From: Pseudomonas laurylsulfatiphila
GTDB lineage: Bacteria > Pseudomonadota > Gammaproteobacteria > Pseudomonadales > Pseudomonadaceae
NCBI RefSeq assembly: GCF_002934665.1
Contig: NZ_NIRS01000001.1
Location: 682,001 to 746,000, forward strand
Length of the DNA stretch: 64,000 nt
Reading direction: 5' to 3'
Under the pieces are notes generated by a model. The model saw nothing but the letters and a program-made list of their open reading frames with translations. It was not told where the DNA came from and did not search any database. The number at the start of each line of letters is the position of its first letter. Positions within the stretch are counted from its first letter, which is position 1. This document shows positions 25,695 through 37,289 of the stretch, piece after piece. The translations under genes and the position numbers were made by a program.

Positions 25695-27156
25695 ATACCC
25701 CTCCCGTTGCCACTTTGAAATTGAGACAAACGCGGGTTCCTTCCTGCTCCCGGCTGGTCAGTTCGACCGAGCCGTCAAAACGCTCCATTATTCTTTTGAC
25801 CAGGGCCAGGCCCACACCCAATCCACCTTGTTTGGTGGTGAAAAACGGCTTGAAGACCATTTGCTGTTGTTGTTTGGACATGCCCTTGCCGGTGTCGGTC
25901 AGGATCATGCTCAAGTAGCCGGGCACCGAGGAGTCGATCTCGATCGTCAGCATGCCCTCCTTGGGCATGGCTTCCAGTGCGTTAGCAAACAGGCTATTGA
26001 GTATTTGCGTCAGTAGCACCTGGTGGCTGACGACCGGTGGCACGCTGGCGGGAGAGAAACGCACTTTGACGTTCGAACGCTTGATCAGGGACTCAAAGGC
26101 ACTCAGGGTGTCTTCGATGGCGAGCACCAGGTCGACCGTTTCAAAGTCGTCATTCATCGGCCGCAACGACACCAGCAACTCCCGGACCCAACGCGACATG
26201 CGGTCGACCTGACTGATGATGTCACCAATGTTTTTCTGGGCCGGCTGGCTGGCGATGTGCTGGGCCAGTTCGGCGCTGGAGCGGATGTTGGCCAGTGGAT
26301 TGCGCAAGCTGTGGGCGACCGCCGAGGACATTTCCCCCAGGGCGACAAAGGTTTCGTTGGCGATCAGCTGTTTTTGCTGGCTTTGCAACAGTATCGCCGC
26401 ACGCCGCACGATCCAGAACAATCCCAGGTAGATCGCCGCCCCGCCAATCAGGGTCGCCAGCCAGATCGCCTTGAAGCCGCGCTGGATGCGTCCCACCAGG
26501 TCCAGCGGTTCCTTGTAGATCTCCACCATGGCGATCACTTTGCTTTTGTCGGCGTTGAACATCGGAATGTAGTTCTCGACGAACAGGTATTCCGGTTCGT
26601 GCAGCAGGCGCTGCTCGGGACGCTCTTCATCGATTTCGTGATAGCTGGTAGACACCGGCGATTTCATTTCGAAGGATTCGTCCAGTTCATCGTCGTCTTC
26701 GATGCGCACGCCGATCAACTCGGGGTTGGTCGACCAGACCACGGTGCGGTCCTGGGCATACACCGTCGCCAGCAGGATGTCCGGCAGATGCTCCACATGG
26801 TCGAGAAACTCGGCGCGTGCGGCGGCCCGGGATTCGGGGCGGACGTCGGCATAGGCATGGTCCAGGCGCGGGTCGAGCATTTCGCCCATGGTTCTGCCCG
26901 GCGAAATCGCGGCGTGACGGATTTCGGCCTCGCCAATGGCCTGGATGAACTGCGCGGTCAGCATCGAATCGCGCTCGATGCTTTCATCGACCACGAAGCG
27001 CGTAGAGATGTAACCCAGCCCCAGCGCCACCACGGCAATGATGAAAAAACTGGCCAGGGAGAACCAGCGCAGCAAGTTGAACTGCGGCCGCCACCCCTTG
27101 CGCGGCGCTGCCGGGGCCTGCGGCGCAGGTACTTTCTGTTGTTCCAGTATCTGCAT
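25663..27156 (-). CDS. Sensor histidine kinase 1 (MnxS-like)
   Basis: A 497-residue inner-membrane kinase. Two helices (about residues 32-55, LRWFSLASFFIIAVVALGLG, and about 240-262, IWLATLIGGAAIYLGLFWIV) enclose a periplasmic sensor of about 180 residues. The H-box is LGEMSSAVAHSLRNPLANIR (His about 282), followed by the ATPase boxes NSLFANALEAM, DTGKGM and GGLGVGLALVKRI. I use the ATG at 27156, which has AGGA upstream, rather than the longer frame from 27243. It ends inside the regulator gene and closely resembles the kinase at 31382 over its whole length. Confidence 0.93.
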   Translation of the reverse strand: MQILEQQKVPAPQAPAAPRKGWRPQFNLLRWFSLASFFIIAVVALGLGYISTRFVVDESIERDSMLTAQFIQAIGEAEIRHAAISPGRTMGEMLDPRLDHAYADVRPESRAAARAEFLDHVEHLPDILLATVYAQDRTVVWSTNPELIGVRIEDDDELDESFEMKSPVSTSYHEIDEERPEQRLLHEPEYLFVENYIPMFNADKSKVIAMVEIYKEPLDLVGRIQRGFKAIWLATLIGGAAIYLGLFWIVRRAAILLQSQQKQLIANETFVALGEMSSAVAHSLRNPLANIRSSAELAQHIASQPAQKNIGDIISQVDRMSRWVRELLVSLRPMNDDFETVDLVLAIEDTLSAFESLIKRSNVKVRFSPASVPPVVSHQVLLTQILNSLFANALEAMPKEGMLTIEIDSSVPGYLSMILTDTGKGMSKQQQQMVFKPFFTTKQGGLGVGLALVKRIMERFDGSVELTSREQEGTRVCLNFKVATGGVYGAQHSAGRG

Positions 27157-27258
27157 GGGTCTGTCCTGAGTCCTTGAAAGCCAGTCTTTCCAGCCATGTA
27201 TCAAGTCAGTGTAGGTAACATTGATAGCAATTGACTGGCCCACTTAACTATTTCGACA

Positions 27259-28371
27259 CTATTGCACCGGGGGCACGTCCGGTGGTTCGACGGCGTGGTG
27301 ATGTTCGGGCTCCTCGTTACCGCTGACCAACGGTGCCACCGGTGGATGCTGACGGTCGGTTTCCTCTTGCAGGAAGTCGATGATGGACTGGGCGGACTTC
27401 TGGTCCAGCCGCAGGTTGGGCATCGAGATCCTGTTGTAGCGCTCGAACAGCTCCATCGCAATCGGGTCCTTTTCCGCCAGCATGCGATCCGGTTCGCGAA
27501 TCCAGCGGTTGAGCCAGGCCGGATCGCGCTGATGGGTCACGCCGATCAGGTCCGGGCCGATGCTGCGCAACCCGATGCCCTGCCCGTCCATTGGGCCGAG
27601 GCTGTGGCACGACGCGCAGCGGGTGCGGAACAGCTCTTCGCCATTGCTTGGGGGACGGATTTCCGGCGCATCGACGTAGCTTTCTTCCACACTGGGCTGC
27701 TTCCAGTTCTGCAGGGTATTGGCCAGTTGGTCGGCCAGGATCCACGGATTTTCGAATGGCGAGGCTTTCATCCAGCGGCCCGTTTCCTGGTTGCCGACGA
27801 TCAGGCTCAGGTTGTGGTCCTTGTTGCGTCCGTTATCGATGCCTTCGATGAACAGGCCCAGCTTCTGCCGCAGCTCGGTGACGTCGGCGAATTCCCCGGT
27901 GAGGAATTTCCACCCGGGCCCGACCTGGAAGCGTTGCGCATAGGCCTTGAGCACCTCGGGGGTATCGCTCAAGGGGTCGATGCTGATGGAGTAGAAGAAA
28001 ATGTCCTTGCCGACCCTGTCTCCCAGCAGTTTCTGCACCTGACGCAGGCGCGCGGTTTCCAGGGGACAGGAGTCGCTGCACGAGGTGAAGATGAAATTGA
28101 TCACCACCACCTTGCCTTTGATCATGTCATCGAAAAAACGCAGTTGATGACCGTCCTGGTCGGTCAGCAGGGTGTTGGGAAAATAGCCGCCACCCCAGGG
28201 GGTGGCGTCCTCAACGACAGCGGGTTCGGCAGCGGCTGCCGGAGCCGGTATGGGCGTCGACAATGGCTGGCTGGCGACCAGCAGCTGGCTGGCCAGCAAA
28301 CCGGTCACCAGCATCAGCACCAGATGCATGCCCAAAGCGCGTGAGCGTGGTGAATGCAGCTTCGTGTTCAT
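27259..28371 (-). CDS. SCO1/SenC-cytochrome c fusion protein
   Basis: A 370-residue exported protein. A membrane anchor or signal (HLVLMLVTGLLASQLLVASQ) is followed by a thioredoxin-like SCO domain: FTSCSDSCPLET carries the CxxxC copper pair and KDHNLSLIVGN the third, histidine ligand. The second half is a cytochrome c domain with the haem motif CASCHSLG (about residue 240) and the probable axial methionine in ISMPNLRL. SCO proteins deliver copper; here one is fused to an electron carrier and encoded directly after a multicopper oxidase (17 nt apart), suggesting it loads or drains that oxidase (inference). GGGAGG lies 8 nt before the ATG at 28371. Confidence 0.9.
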   Translation of the reverse strand: MNTKLHSPRSRALGMHLVLMLVTGLLASQLLVASQPLSTPIPAPAAAAEPAVVEDATPWGGGYFPNTLLTDQDGHQLRFFDDMIKGKVVVINFIFTSCSDSCPLETARLRQVQKLLGDRVGKDIFFYSISIDPLSDTPEVLKAYAQRFQVGPGWKFLTGEFADVTELRQKLGLFIEGIDNGRNKDHNLSLIVGNQETGRWMKASPFENPWILADQLANTLQNWKQPSVEESYVDAPEIRPPSNGEELFRTRCASCHSLGPMDGQGIGLRSIGPDLIGVTHQRDPAWLNRWIREPDRMLAEKDPIAMELFERYNRISMPNLRLDQKSAQSIIDFLQEETDRQHPPVAPLVSGNEEPEHHHAVEPPDVPPVQ

Positions 28372-28388
28372 GTCGACACCCTCCCGGT

Positions 28389-31196
<2,808 letters not shown>

Positions 31197-31236
31197 CACC
31201 AGCCGCCTCAATGTCATAAAGGGGGTGATGGTGGTT

Positions 31237-31253
31237 GTGCAAGGACCTCGCCA
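31237..31253 (-). promoter_or_regulatory. Candidate sigma-54 promoter of the oxidase operon
   Basis: On the minus strand TGGCGAGGTCCTTGCAC fits the -24/-12 consensus (TGGCACG-N4-TTGCA) with exact GG-N10-GC spacing and two mismatches. Transcription would start near 31227, about 30 nt before the oxidase ATG. The operon it would drive ends with a sigma-54-type activator gene. Confidence 0.65.
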
Positions 31254-31360
31254 GTTTTGTAACTGTTTTATACAAAAGTATTAACACTCGACAAAACAAT
31301 GGCTTATCAACATCAATGTGCCATGAGCGTGGAAACGGCTGGGGAGTGACACCCGCTAAC

Positions 31361-31377
31361 GGGGATAGTTCATCCCC
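31361..31377. promoter_or_regulatory. Inverted repeat, candidate enhancer or weak terminator
   Basis: GGGGATAGTTCATCCCC is a 6-bp inverted repeat just after the stop of the kinase at 31382 and about 117 bp upstream of the -24 element of the oxidase promoter. It fits an upstream activator site for a sigma-54 activator; it has no T-run, so a terminator is less likely. Confidence 0.35.
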
Positions 31378-31381
31378 GCTT

Positions 31382-32827
31382 TCAGGGGACCAGCATGAAT
31401 GACAGACGGACAGTAGTACCCTCGCCTTCACGGCTATCGAGGGTCACCACACCGCCAAAACGCTCCATGATCCGCTTGACCAGCACCAGCCCGACGCCCA
31501 GCCCGCTCTGCTTGGTGGTGAAGAACGGCCGGAAGGCCATGGTGCGCTGTTCTTCACTCATGCCTTTGCCGGTATCGCTGACCGTCACGCTGACACGCTC
31601 GGCCTCGCGCGGCTCGATCCGGATGGTCAGCGTTCCGCCGCTGTCCATGGCTTCCACCGCGTTGGACAGCAGGCTGTTGAGGATCTGGGTCAGTTGCACG
31701 TGCTGGCTCAGGACCATGGGCGTCTGGTCCGGCTCGAACACCACGTTGACCCTGGCCTTGCCGATCTGCTGCTCGTAAGCCAGCAGGCTGTCGTGCAGTG
31801 CAGCCACCAGGTTCACCGGTTCCGCCTCGTCATTGAGCGGTCGCAGGGACTGGAGCAACTCTCGTACCCAATTCGACATGCGATCGACCTGACCGATGAT
31901 GTCGGTGATGTTGCCGTGTGCCGGACCGTCGTCGAACTCTATCGCCAGCTCGGCGCTTGAACGGATGTTCGCCAACGGATTGCGCAGACTGTGGGCGACC
32001 GCGGAGGACATCTCCCCCAGCGCGACGAAGGTTTCGTTAGTGATCAACTGCTTCTGCTGCGTCGCCAGCAGGATCGCCGCACGCCGCACGATCCAGTACA
32101 GCCCCAGGTAAATCAGAGCGCCGCCCAGGGCGGTCGCCAGCCAGATCAGCACCAGGCCGCGCTCCATGCGGTTGATCAGGTCCTGCGGTTCCTTATAGAT
32201 CTCGACCATCGCCGTGACGGTGGTGCCATCGGCGTCGAACAGGGGAATGTAGTTCTCGAGGAAGATGAATTTGGGGCGCACCGCGAACTTCTGCTCCATG
32301 CGGGATTTGTCCACCTCGTGGTAACTGGTCGACACGGAAGTCTTCGCGTTGAATGCCCGCTCGAGGTCTTCATCGTCATGAATCGTGGTGCCCATCAAGG
32401 ACGGGTTGGTCGACCAGATCACCATGCGGTCGGGGGCATAGATATTGGCCAGGATCATGTCCGGCAGATTTTCGATATGGTCGAGGAATTCACCACGGGC
32501 ACTGGCCCGGACCAGCGGGTCGACGTCGGGAAAGTCCTTGTCTGTTCGTGGGTCGAGCAACTCGCCCATGGTCCGCACGTTGGGAATCGCCACATGGCGC
32601 ACCTCGGCCGTGGCAATCGCCTGGACGAACTGTGAGGTCAACAGCGCATCGCGTTGCACGCTTTCGGTAATCACGAACCGCGTGGACACCGCCCCCAGCG
32701 CCACCGCCACCGTGCCGATCACCGCCATGCTGATCAGCGAGAACCAGCGCAGCAGATCGAACGGCTGCTTGCGTGTTCTCAAGCGGACTTCGCTTTCGCT
32801 CGCAAGCACTTTAGCGATTGTGGTCAT
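31382..32827 (-). CDS. Sensor histidine kinase 2 (MnxS-like paralogue)
   Basis: A 481-residue kinase with the same layout as the one at 25663: helices LRWFSLISMAVIGTVAVALG and IWLATALGGALIYLGLYWIV around a periplasmic sensor, H-box LGEMSSAVAHSLRNPLANIR, then NSLLSNAVEAM, DTGKGM and GLGVGLVLVKRIM. The H-box and following residues are identical in the two kinases, which suggests one shared response regulator, while the sensors have diverged. Starts at the ATG 32827 (GGGAA upstream); a longer frame from 32908 has weaker support. It lies upstream of the oxidase gene, separated by about 185 bp with its own promoter. Confidence 0.92.
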   Translation of the reverse strand: MTTIAKVLASESEVRLRTRKQPFDLLRWFSLISMAVIGTVAVALGAVSTRFVITESVQRDALLTSQFVQAIATAEVRHVAIPNVRTMGELLDPRTDKDFPDVDPLVRASARGEFLDHIENLPDMILANIYAPDRMVIWSTNPSLMGTTIHDDEDLERAFNAKTSVSTSYHEVDKSRMEQKFAVRPKFIFLENYIPLFDADGTTVTAMVEIYKEPQDLINRMERGLVLIWLATALGGALIYLGLYWIVRRAAILLATQQKQLITNETFVALGEMSSAVAHSLRNPLANIRSSAELAIEFDDGPAHGNITDIIGQVDRMSNWVRELLQSLRPLNDEAEPVNLVAALHDSLLAYEQQIGKARVNVVFEPDQTPMVLSQHVQLTQILNSLLSNAVEAMDSGGTLTIRIEPREAERVSVTVSDTGKGMSEEQRTMAFRPFFTTKQSGLGVGLVLVKRIMERFGGVVTLDSREGEGTTVRLSFMLVP

Positions 32828-32928
32828 GGACACGTTCCCGGTAACCCCCCATAGGTTTATAGCCCACTCAGGGCAGATTGCCCGAACCTGGGGGCTGTGA
32901 TTCCCCACCCTCCCCTACGCCCCATCAC

Positions 32929-32942
32929 CCCCAACATTGGGG
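32929..32942. promoter_or_regulatory. Inverted repeat, candidate activator site
   Basis: CCCCAACATTGGGG is a perfect 6-bp inverted repeat about 98 bp upstream of the -24 element at 33033, the normal distance for a sigma-54 activator site. It lies in the 279-bp gap between the divergent kinase and the secreted-protein operon. Its sequence resembles the repeat at 4748-4763. Confidence 0.45.
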
Positions 32943-33031
32943 ACAACCGCCCGTTTGAGCACTTCCCGGTCTGTCGGCGGCGACTGCGTCAACGCCTTTA
33001 CTCCGGGCCTCTCACGGGCGTTTTCGCTAAT

Positions 33032-33047
33032 TGGTATGGAAGTTGCC
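33032..33047 (+). promoter_or_regulatory. Candidate sigma-54 promoter of the secreted-protein operon
   Basis: TGGTATGGAAGTTGCC has exact GG-N10-GC spacing and a good TTGC -12 half. Start of transcription would be near 33058, about 49 nt before the first ATG (GAGGGA ribosome-binding site at 33093-33098). Confidence 0.6.
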
Positions 33048-33106
33048 AACTTCCCAGCCAACTGACCCACCCCTAAGGGGCAGGTACTTCGATAGAGGGA
33101 ATACTC

Positions 33107-34453
33107 ATGCACCCTTTACTGTACAAAACCACGACCGCGCTGGTCGTGACCGCTCTGGCCCAAGGCATCGCCCAGGCAGCGCTGTTTGCCGTAGACCCCG
33201 GCCCCTACCTGCCAGCCAACGGCAATTTCGCCGCCTGGTATCAGGATACCCACGGCCGAACACTTGACCTGTGTCTGTCAAAGGCTGTCAGTTCCAGGGT
33301 TGCCAGCGCGCCTGGCGCCCCGACTTACATGTGCTCGTTGATCCCGAACCCCGGGATTTTCGATGACACCAAACCGTTGGTCTTCCCGACCAATTTCCCC
33401 GACGAAGCGTTCTGGGCGACAGGCGAAACGACCATCGTCGACGCCGCCCGAGGCATCGACCTGACCTATGTCTCGGCGCTCGAAGCCGCCTTCAGCGGTG
33501 GTGATCCGCTGGAGGGCGATCAGATCAGCTTCGCCCGTATCCGTATCCGCGTCGACGTGCCGGTTGCCGGCACCTATGTCATCACCCACCCCTACGGCGT
33601 CGAGGTATTCAATATCGACACCCCCGGCCGGCGGGCGATCAACATGACCCGGGACATCGGCATCGGCGCGCCAAAAACCTATAACGGCGCGCTCAAGGGT
33701 GACGTCGGACCGTTCCTGCGCAGCATCAACGGCCCCTACACCGAGACCAACCCGACCACGGGCCAGGCGGAAAAATTCGTCGGCGATCCGAACCTCAACG
33801 AAGCCGTCACCGGCAGCCCGTTCAACACCAACTACGTGCGCATCGAAGGCCCCAATGGCCTGGACTTGCGCACCACCCTCTTCGCCGTTTCCGGCAAGTT
33901 GTCGACGGTGGTCCGGCCGACCCCGGTGATCGCCGAACGCAGCACCTACTCGCGACATGCCGGCGCCAGCGCACCGGTGGCCCAGCAGGATGTGTTCGTG
34001 ATGGGCCCGCCGCCACCGGCCAGCGTGACCCTGACCAGCAACAACCCGGTCCTGAACTTCTCCGAAGCGGACACCACCGGCCACTGGTATGCGCAGTCGC
34101 CGACCAATCCGGCCCTGCCGAGCACCTTGCAGGTGACCGCCGACAACCACCTGGCCATCCCCAGCAGCACGCCGACCGTCTTGCCCATGCCGCTGACCGA
34201 CCTGGTGACGATCTCACGTGCCGAGTACAGCCTGAGCACCGGGCAAATCAGCATCACCGCCTCGACCAGCGATGAAACATCGCCACCGGTGCTCACCGCT
34301 ACCACCGGCACCGGTCTTGCCATCGGCGCCCTGAGTGGCGACGGCGCCGTGAAAAGTCTGGCCACCGGCATCACACCGGTTCCTCCAGCCCAGGTTCGCG
34401 TGACGTCAGCCAATGGCGGCAGCGATACCGAAGAAGTGGTCATCGTGCAATGA
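33107..34453 (+). CDS. Secreted protein of unknown family, paralogue 1
   Basis: A 448-residue protein with a signal peptide (cleavage near AQGIAQA-A). The mature N-terminal about 280 residues align along their length with the protein at 34489: VDPGPYLPANGNFAAWYQD, CSLIPNPGIFDD, FPDEAFWATGET, GDQISFARIRIRVDVP, TYVITHPYGVEVFN, PGRRAINMTRDIGIGAP and FVGDPNLNEAVTGSPFNTNY. The end is Thr/Ser/Pro-rich and looks like beta-sandwich sequence. I do not recognise the N-terminal domain. Two conserved Cys are visible in the first 75 residues. First gene of a probable four-gene operon with two curlin-repeat proteins. It is probably an extracellular or matrix protein. Confidence 0.75.
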   Translation: MHPLLYKTTTALVVTALAQGIAQAALFAVDPGPYLPANGNFAAWYQDTHGRTLDLCLSKAVSSRVASAPGAPTYMCSLIPNPGIFDDTKPLVFPTNFPDEAFWATGETTIVDAARGIDLTYVSALEAAFSGGDPLEGDQISFARIRIRVDVPVAGTYVITHPYGVEVFNIDTPGRRAINMTRDIGIGAPKTYNGALKGDVGPFLRSINGPYTETNPTTGQAEKFVGDPNLNEAVTGSPFNTNYVRIEGPNGLDLRTTLFAVSGKLSTVVRPTPVIAERSTYSRHAGASAPVAQQDVFVMGPPPPASVTLTSNNPVLNFSEADTTGHWYAQSPTNPALPSTLQVTADNHLAIPSSTPTVLPMPLTDLVTISRAEYSLSTGQISITASTSDETSPPVLTATTGTGLAIGALSGDGAVKSLATGITPVPPAQVRVTSANGGSDTEEVVIVQ

Positions 34454-34488
34454 ACGCTCACATGCCCAGATCCTCATCAGGAGGCATC

Positions 34489-36738
34489 ATGAACAAATGG
34501 CCACGCCTGGCGGTCAACGCCCTGGGACTGACTCTATCGCTGTCCGGCAGTGCTTTCGCGCAACTCGCCGCCGTCGATCCCGGCCCTTACACCTTTGCCA
34601 CCGGGAAATTCCCGATCTGGTATCAGGACAAGAATCTGCTGTCGATGGAGCTGTGCCAGTCCCGCGCCGTCAGCACACGGGTCGCTGCCAGTGTGCCACC
34701 GGCGTACATGTGCACCCTGCTGCCAACACCCGGCATTTTCGACGACACCCAGCCGATGGTCTTCCCGGATAACTGGCCGGACGAAGCCTTCTGGTATCTG
34801 GCCGAGACCACCATCCCCAACAACGCCGCCGGCTATGGCATGGACGCTTATGTCGCCGGGATCGAGGCTGCCTTTGCCGGCGGCAACCCGCTCGACGGCG
34901 ACCAGATCAGCTTCGCGCGGATTCGCATGCGGATAAACATTCCCACTGCCGGGACCTACACCATTACCCACCCCTATGGTGTGGAAACGGTCAACGTCAC
35001 CAGCCCGGGCCGCCGCGCGATCAACATCACCCGGGACGTCGGCATCGGTGCGCCAGGGGTGTTCACCGGTGCGGTCAACGGCGCGATCGGGCCGTTCCTG
35101 CGCAGCGTCAGCGGTCCCTACACCGCGGTGAACCCCGACTCCGGCGCCATCGAAACCTTCATCGGCGACCCGAACCTCACCGAGGCTGTGACCGGCAGCC
35201 CCAACAACACCAACTTCGTACGCATCCAGGGCCCGGCCGGGACCATCCAGACCAACCTCTTCACCGTGGCCGGCAAGGTGCTCGACAGCCGCGCGCAAAC
35301 TGCGGTGGAAATGAGCCGTGCCACCTACCGGCGCACCGCCGGCACGGGGGGCAACAACACCCGGGTCGAAGTGTTCGCCAAAGCCGCCAACGGTTCGACC
35401 CTGTGCTTCCGCGAAAGCATCGCCCTGGTGCCCGGCCCGCCACAGACGCCTTGCCAGACCAACATGGTGAGCGATAACAACGGCACGTTCTTCGCCCAGC
35501 ATCTGCTGGCCAACGGCACCGTGCCGCCGGTCGTGGTGGTCACCGCCAGCAACCCGGCCGGCACCACCCGCCCGACGGCGGTGTCGAGCAAGCTCTCGGA
35601 CGTGGTGAAAATCCAGACCGCTCGGTATAGCTGGAGCAACCACAGCCTGCTGATCGAGGCCACCTCCACAGACGAAGTGGCGGTACCGGACATGGTCGCC
35701 CAGGGTTACGGACGGCTGACGAAATCCGGCACCCTGCAACGCCTGACGGTGGCTGACCTGGCCCAACCACCTGCAACCGTCACGGTGAAATCCGCCGCCG
35801 GTGGCAGTGACACCGAGCCGGTTGTCGTCGTCGGCACTGCACCGGACACCGGCGCCAACCAAGCACCGATCTCCGTCGCCGATACCGGCAGCACCAGCTT
35901 CGGCGTGCCGATCACCCTCAACCTGCTGGCCAACGACAGGGACCCTGATGGCAACACACCGCTGAGCATTACCGCGCTGACCCCACCGGCCGCCGGCCAG
36001 GGTACCGTGGCATTGAGCGGCACCACAGCGGTGGTCTACACCCCTCCCGCCGTGGTCAACGCGCCGCTGACCGCGACCTTCACCTACAAGGCCCAGGACG
36101 TCAAAGGCCTGGCCTCGACGACGGCGGCAACCGTGACCATTACCGTGGCGCCTAACCGGCCTCCGGTGGCAGTCGCCGATGCCGTCACGACCCTGGGTGT
36201 GGCGATCCCGATCAACGTGCTGGCCAACGACACCGATCCGGAAGGCAACCTGCCGCTGGCCGTCGCCAGCTTCACTCCACCACCGACAGGTCGCGGCACC
36301 GTCAGCAGTAACGGCACGGTGCTCACCTACACGCCACCGGCCAGCGTCCCCACGGCCTTCACCACGAGCTTCACCTACTTCGCCAGGGACAGCTTCGGCG
36401 CCGTGTCGACGACGCCGGCCACGGTCACGGTGCAGGTCTCGCCACGGCCTGCTGCGGAAACCTTCGCAGTGACCACCGCAACGGTGAGCGCCCGCTCCAA
36501 CAACCGCTTCACCTGGGACTTTGCCGGCACCTCATCGGTAACCACCGGCAACACCATCACCGTCAAGGTCACTACCCCTGCCGGGCTGGTCACCCTGGGC
36601 ACCACCTCCGTACCGGTGAATGGACGCTGGAAGTTGACGGTGAACAACACCACCACCGTGGTTCCGTCGGCGAACCCGACTGCCACGATCACCTCGTCCC
36701 AAGGCTCCGTGCGTTCGGTGCCGGTGATCGCCAACTGA
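34489..36738 (+). CDS. Secreted paralogue 2 with tandem cadherin-like repeats
   Basis: A 749-residue protein with a signal peptide (LGLTLSLSGSAFA-Q). Residues 1-430 repeat the unknown domain of the gene at 33107, including GDQISFARIRMRINIPTAGT and SPGRRAINITRDVGIGAPG. From about 450 two tandem-95/cadherin-like repeats follow, each with a probable Ca-binding turn (NLLANDRDPDGN; NVLANDTDPEGN), then a final beta domain of about 90 residues. Such repeats make long, Ca-stiffened stalks in adhesins. AGGAGG precedes the ATG at 34489; the longer frame from 34450 overlaps the previous stop and is less likely. No sortase or type-1 secretion signal recognised. Confidence 0.75.
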   Translation: MNKWPRLAVNALGLTLSLSGSAFAQLAAVDPGPYTFATGKFPIWYQDKNLLSMELCQSRAVSTRVAASVPPAYMCTLLPTPGIFDDTQPMVFPDNWPDEAFWYLAETTIPNNAAGYGMDAYVAGIEAAFAGGNPLDGDQISFARIRMRINIPTAGTYTITHPYGVETVNVTSPGRRAINITRDVGIGAPGVFTGAVNGAIGPFLRSVSGPYTAVNPDSGAIETFIGDPNLTEAVTGSPNNTNFVRIQGPAGTIQTNLFTVAGKVLDSRAQTAVEMSRATYRRTAGTGGNNTRVEVFAKAANGSTLCFRESIALVPGPPQTPCQTNMVSDNNGTFFAQHLLANGTVPPVVVVTASNPAGTTRPTAVSSKLSDVVKIQTARYSWSNHSLLIEATSTDEVAVPDMVAQGYGRLTKSGTLQRLTVADLAQPPATVTVKSAAGGSDTEPVVVVGTAPDTGANQAPISVADTGSTSFGVPITLNLLANDRDPDGNTPLSITALTPPAAGQGTVALSGTTAVVYTPPAVVNAPLTATFTYKAQDVKGLASTTAATVTITVAPNRPPVAVADAVTTLGVAIPINVLANDTDPEGNLPLAVASFTPPPTGRGTVSSNGTVLTYTPPASVPTAFTTSFTYFARDSFGAVSTTPATVTVQVSPRPAAETFAVTTATVSARSNNRFTWDFAGTSSVTTGNTITVKVTTPAGLVTLGTTSVPVNGRWKLTVNNTTTVVPSANPTATITSSQGSVRSVPVIAN

Positions 36739-36798
36739 GCCCGCGCCCCATCAGCCACGCTGGTTGATGGGGCCGGCTTCAAACCTAAGGACAGGTCC

Positions 36799-37260
36799 AT
36801 GAAAACTTCGACTGCCACCCTGCTCTGCCTGCTTCTGCTGTGCGGCATTACAGGCGTGCACGCCGACGATCTGATGGAAAACGATGACCTCGGCCCCGGT
36901 GGCGATCTTGGTGAGTTGCCACCACCCACAGGTCAGCACGCGCTGATCGACCAGAACGGCCAGGCCAACGTCGCGATGCTGCAACAGAACGGTCAGTCGT
37001 TGCTCGGCACCATCGTCCAGGCGGGAAGCAATCAGGAGGCTTACATCCTGCAACAAGGAAGCGACTTGATGGCAATGATCAATCAGCAAGGCTCCGGTAA
37101 CGATGCCTCGATTACCCAGACAGGCAGCCACAACCGTGCGCAGATCTCGCAGAACGGCAATGACAACAGCGCCAGCATCGACCAGGCCGGCACGGGGCTG
37201 CAAAGCGCCGTGAACCAGTCCGGGAACGGCATGAGCGTTTCGGTCAAACAATATCGCTAA
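36799..37260 (+). CDS. Curlin-repeat protein, short (CsgB-like)
   Basis: A 153-residue protein with a signal peptide (cleavage near GVHA-D), an acidic linker of about 25 residues, and about five curlin-type repeats of about 22 residues with the N-x-A-x-I-x-Q-x-G pattern (for example SGNDASITQTGSHNRAQISQ, NDNSASIDQAG). This repeat forms the beta-solenoid of functional amyloid such as curli. The short size and imperfect repeats suggest the nucleator role that CsgB plays, with the next gene as main subunit (inference). None of the curli export genes (csgEFG) lies in the window. Confidence 0.85.
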   Translation: MKTSTATLLCLLLLCGITGVHADDLMENDDLGPGGDLGELPPPTGQHALIDQNGQANVAMLQQNGQSLLGTIVQAGSNQEAYILQQGSDLMAMINQQGSGNDASITQTGSHNRAQISQNGNDNSASIDQAGTGLQSAVNQSGNGMSVSVKQYR

Positions 37261-37289
37261 AGCACTGCACCCGATATGGAGATTCAATC

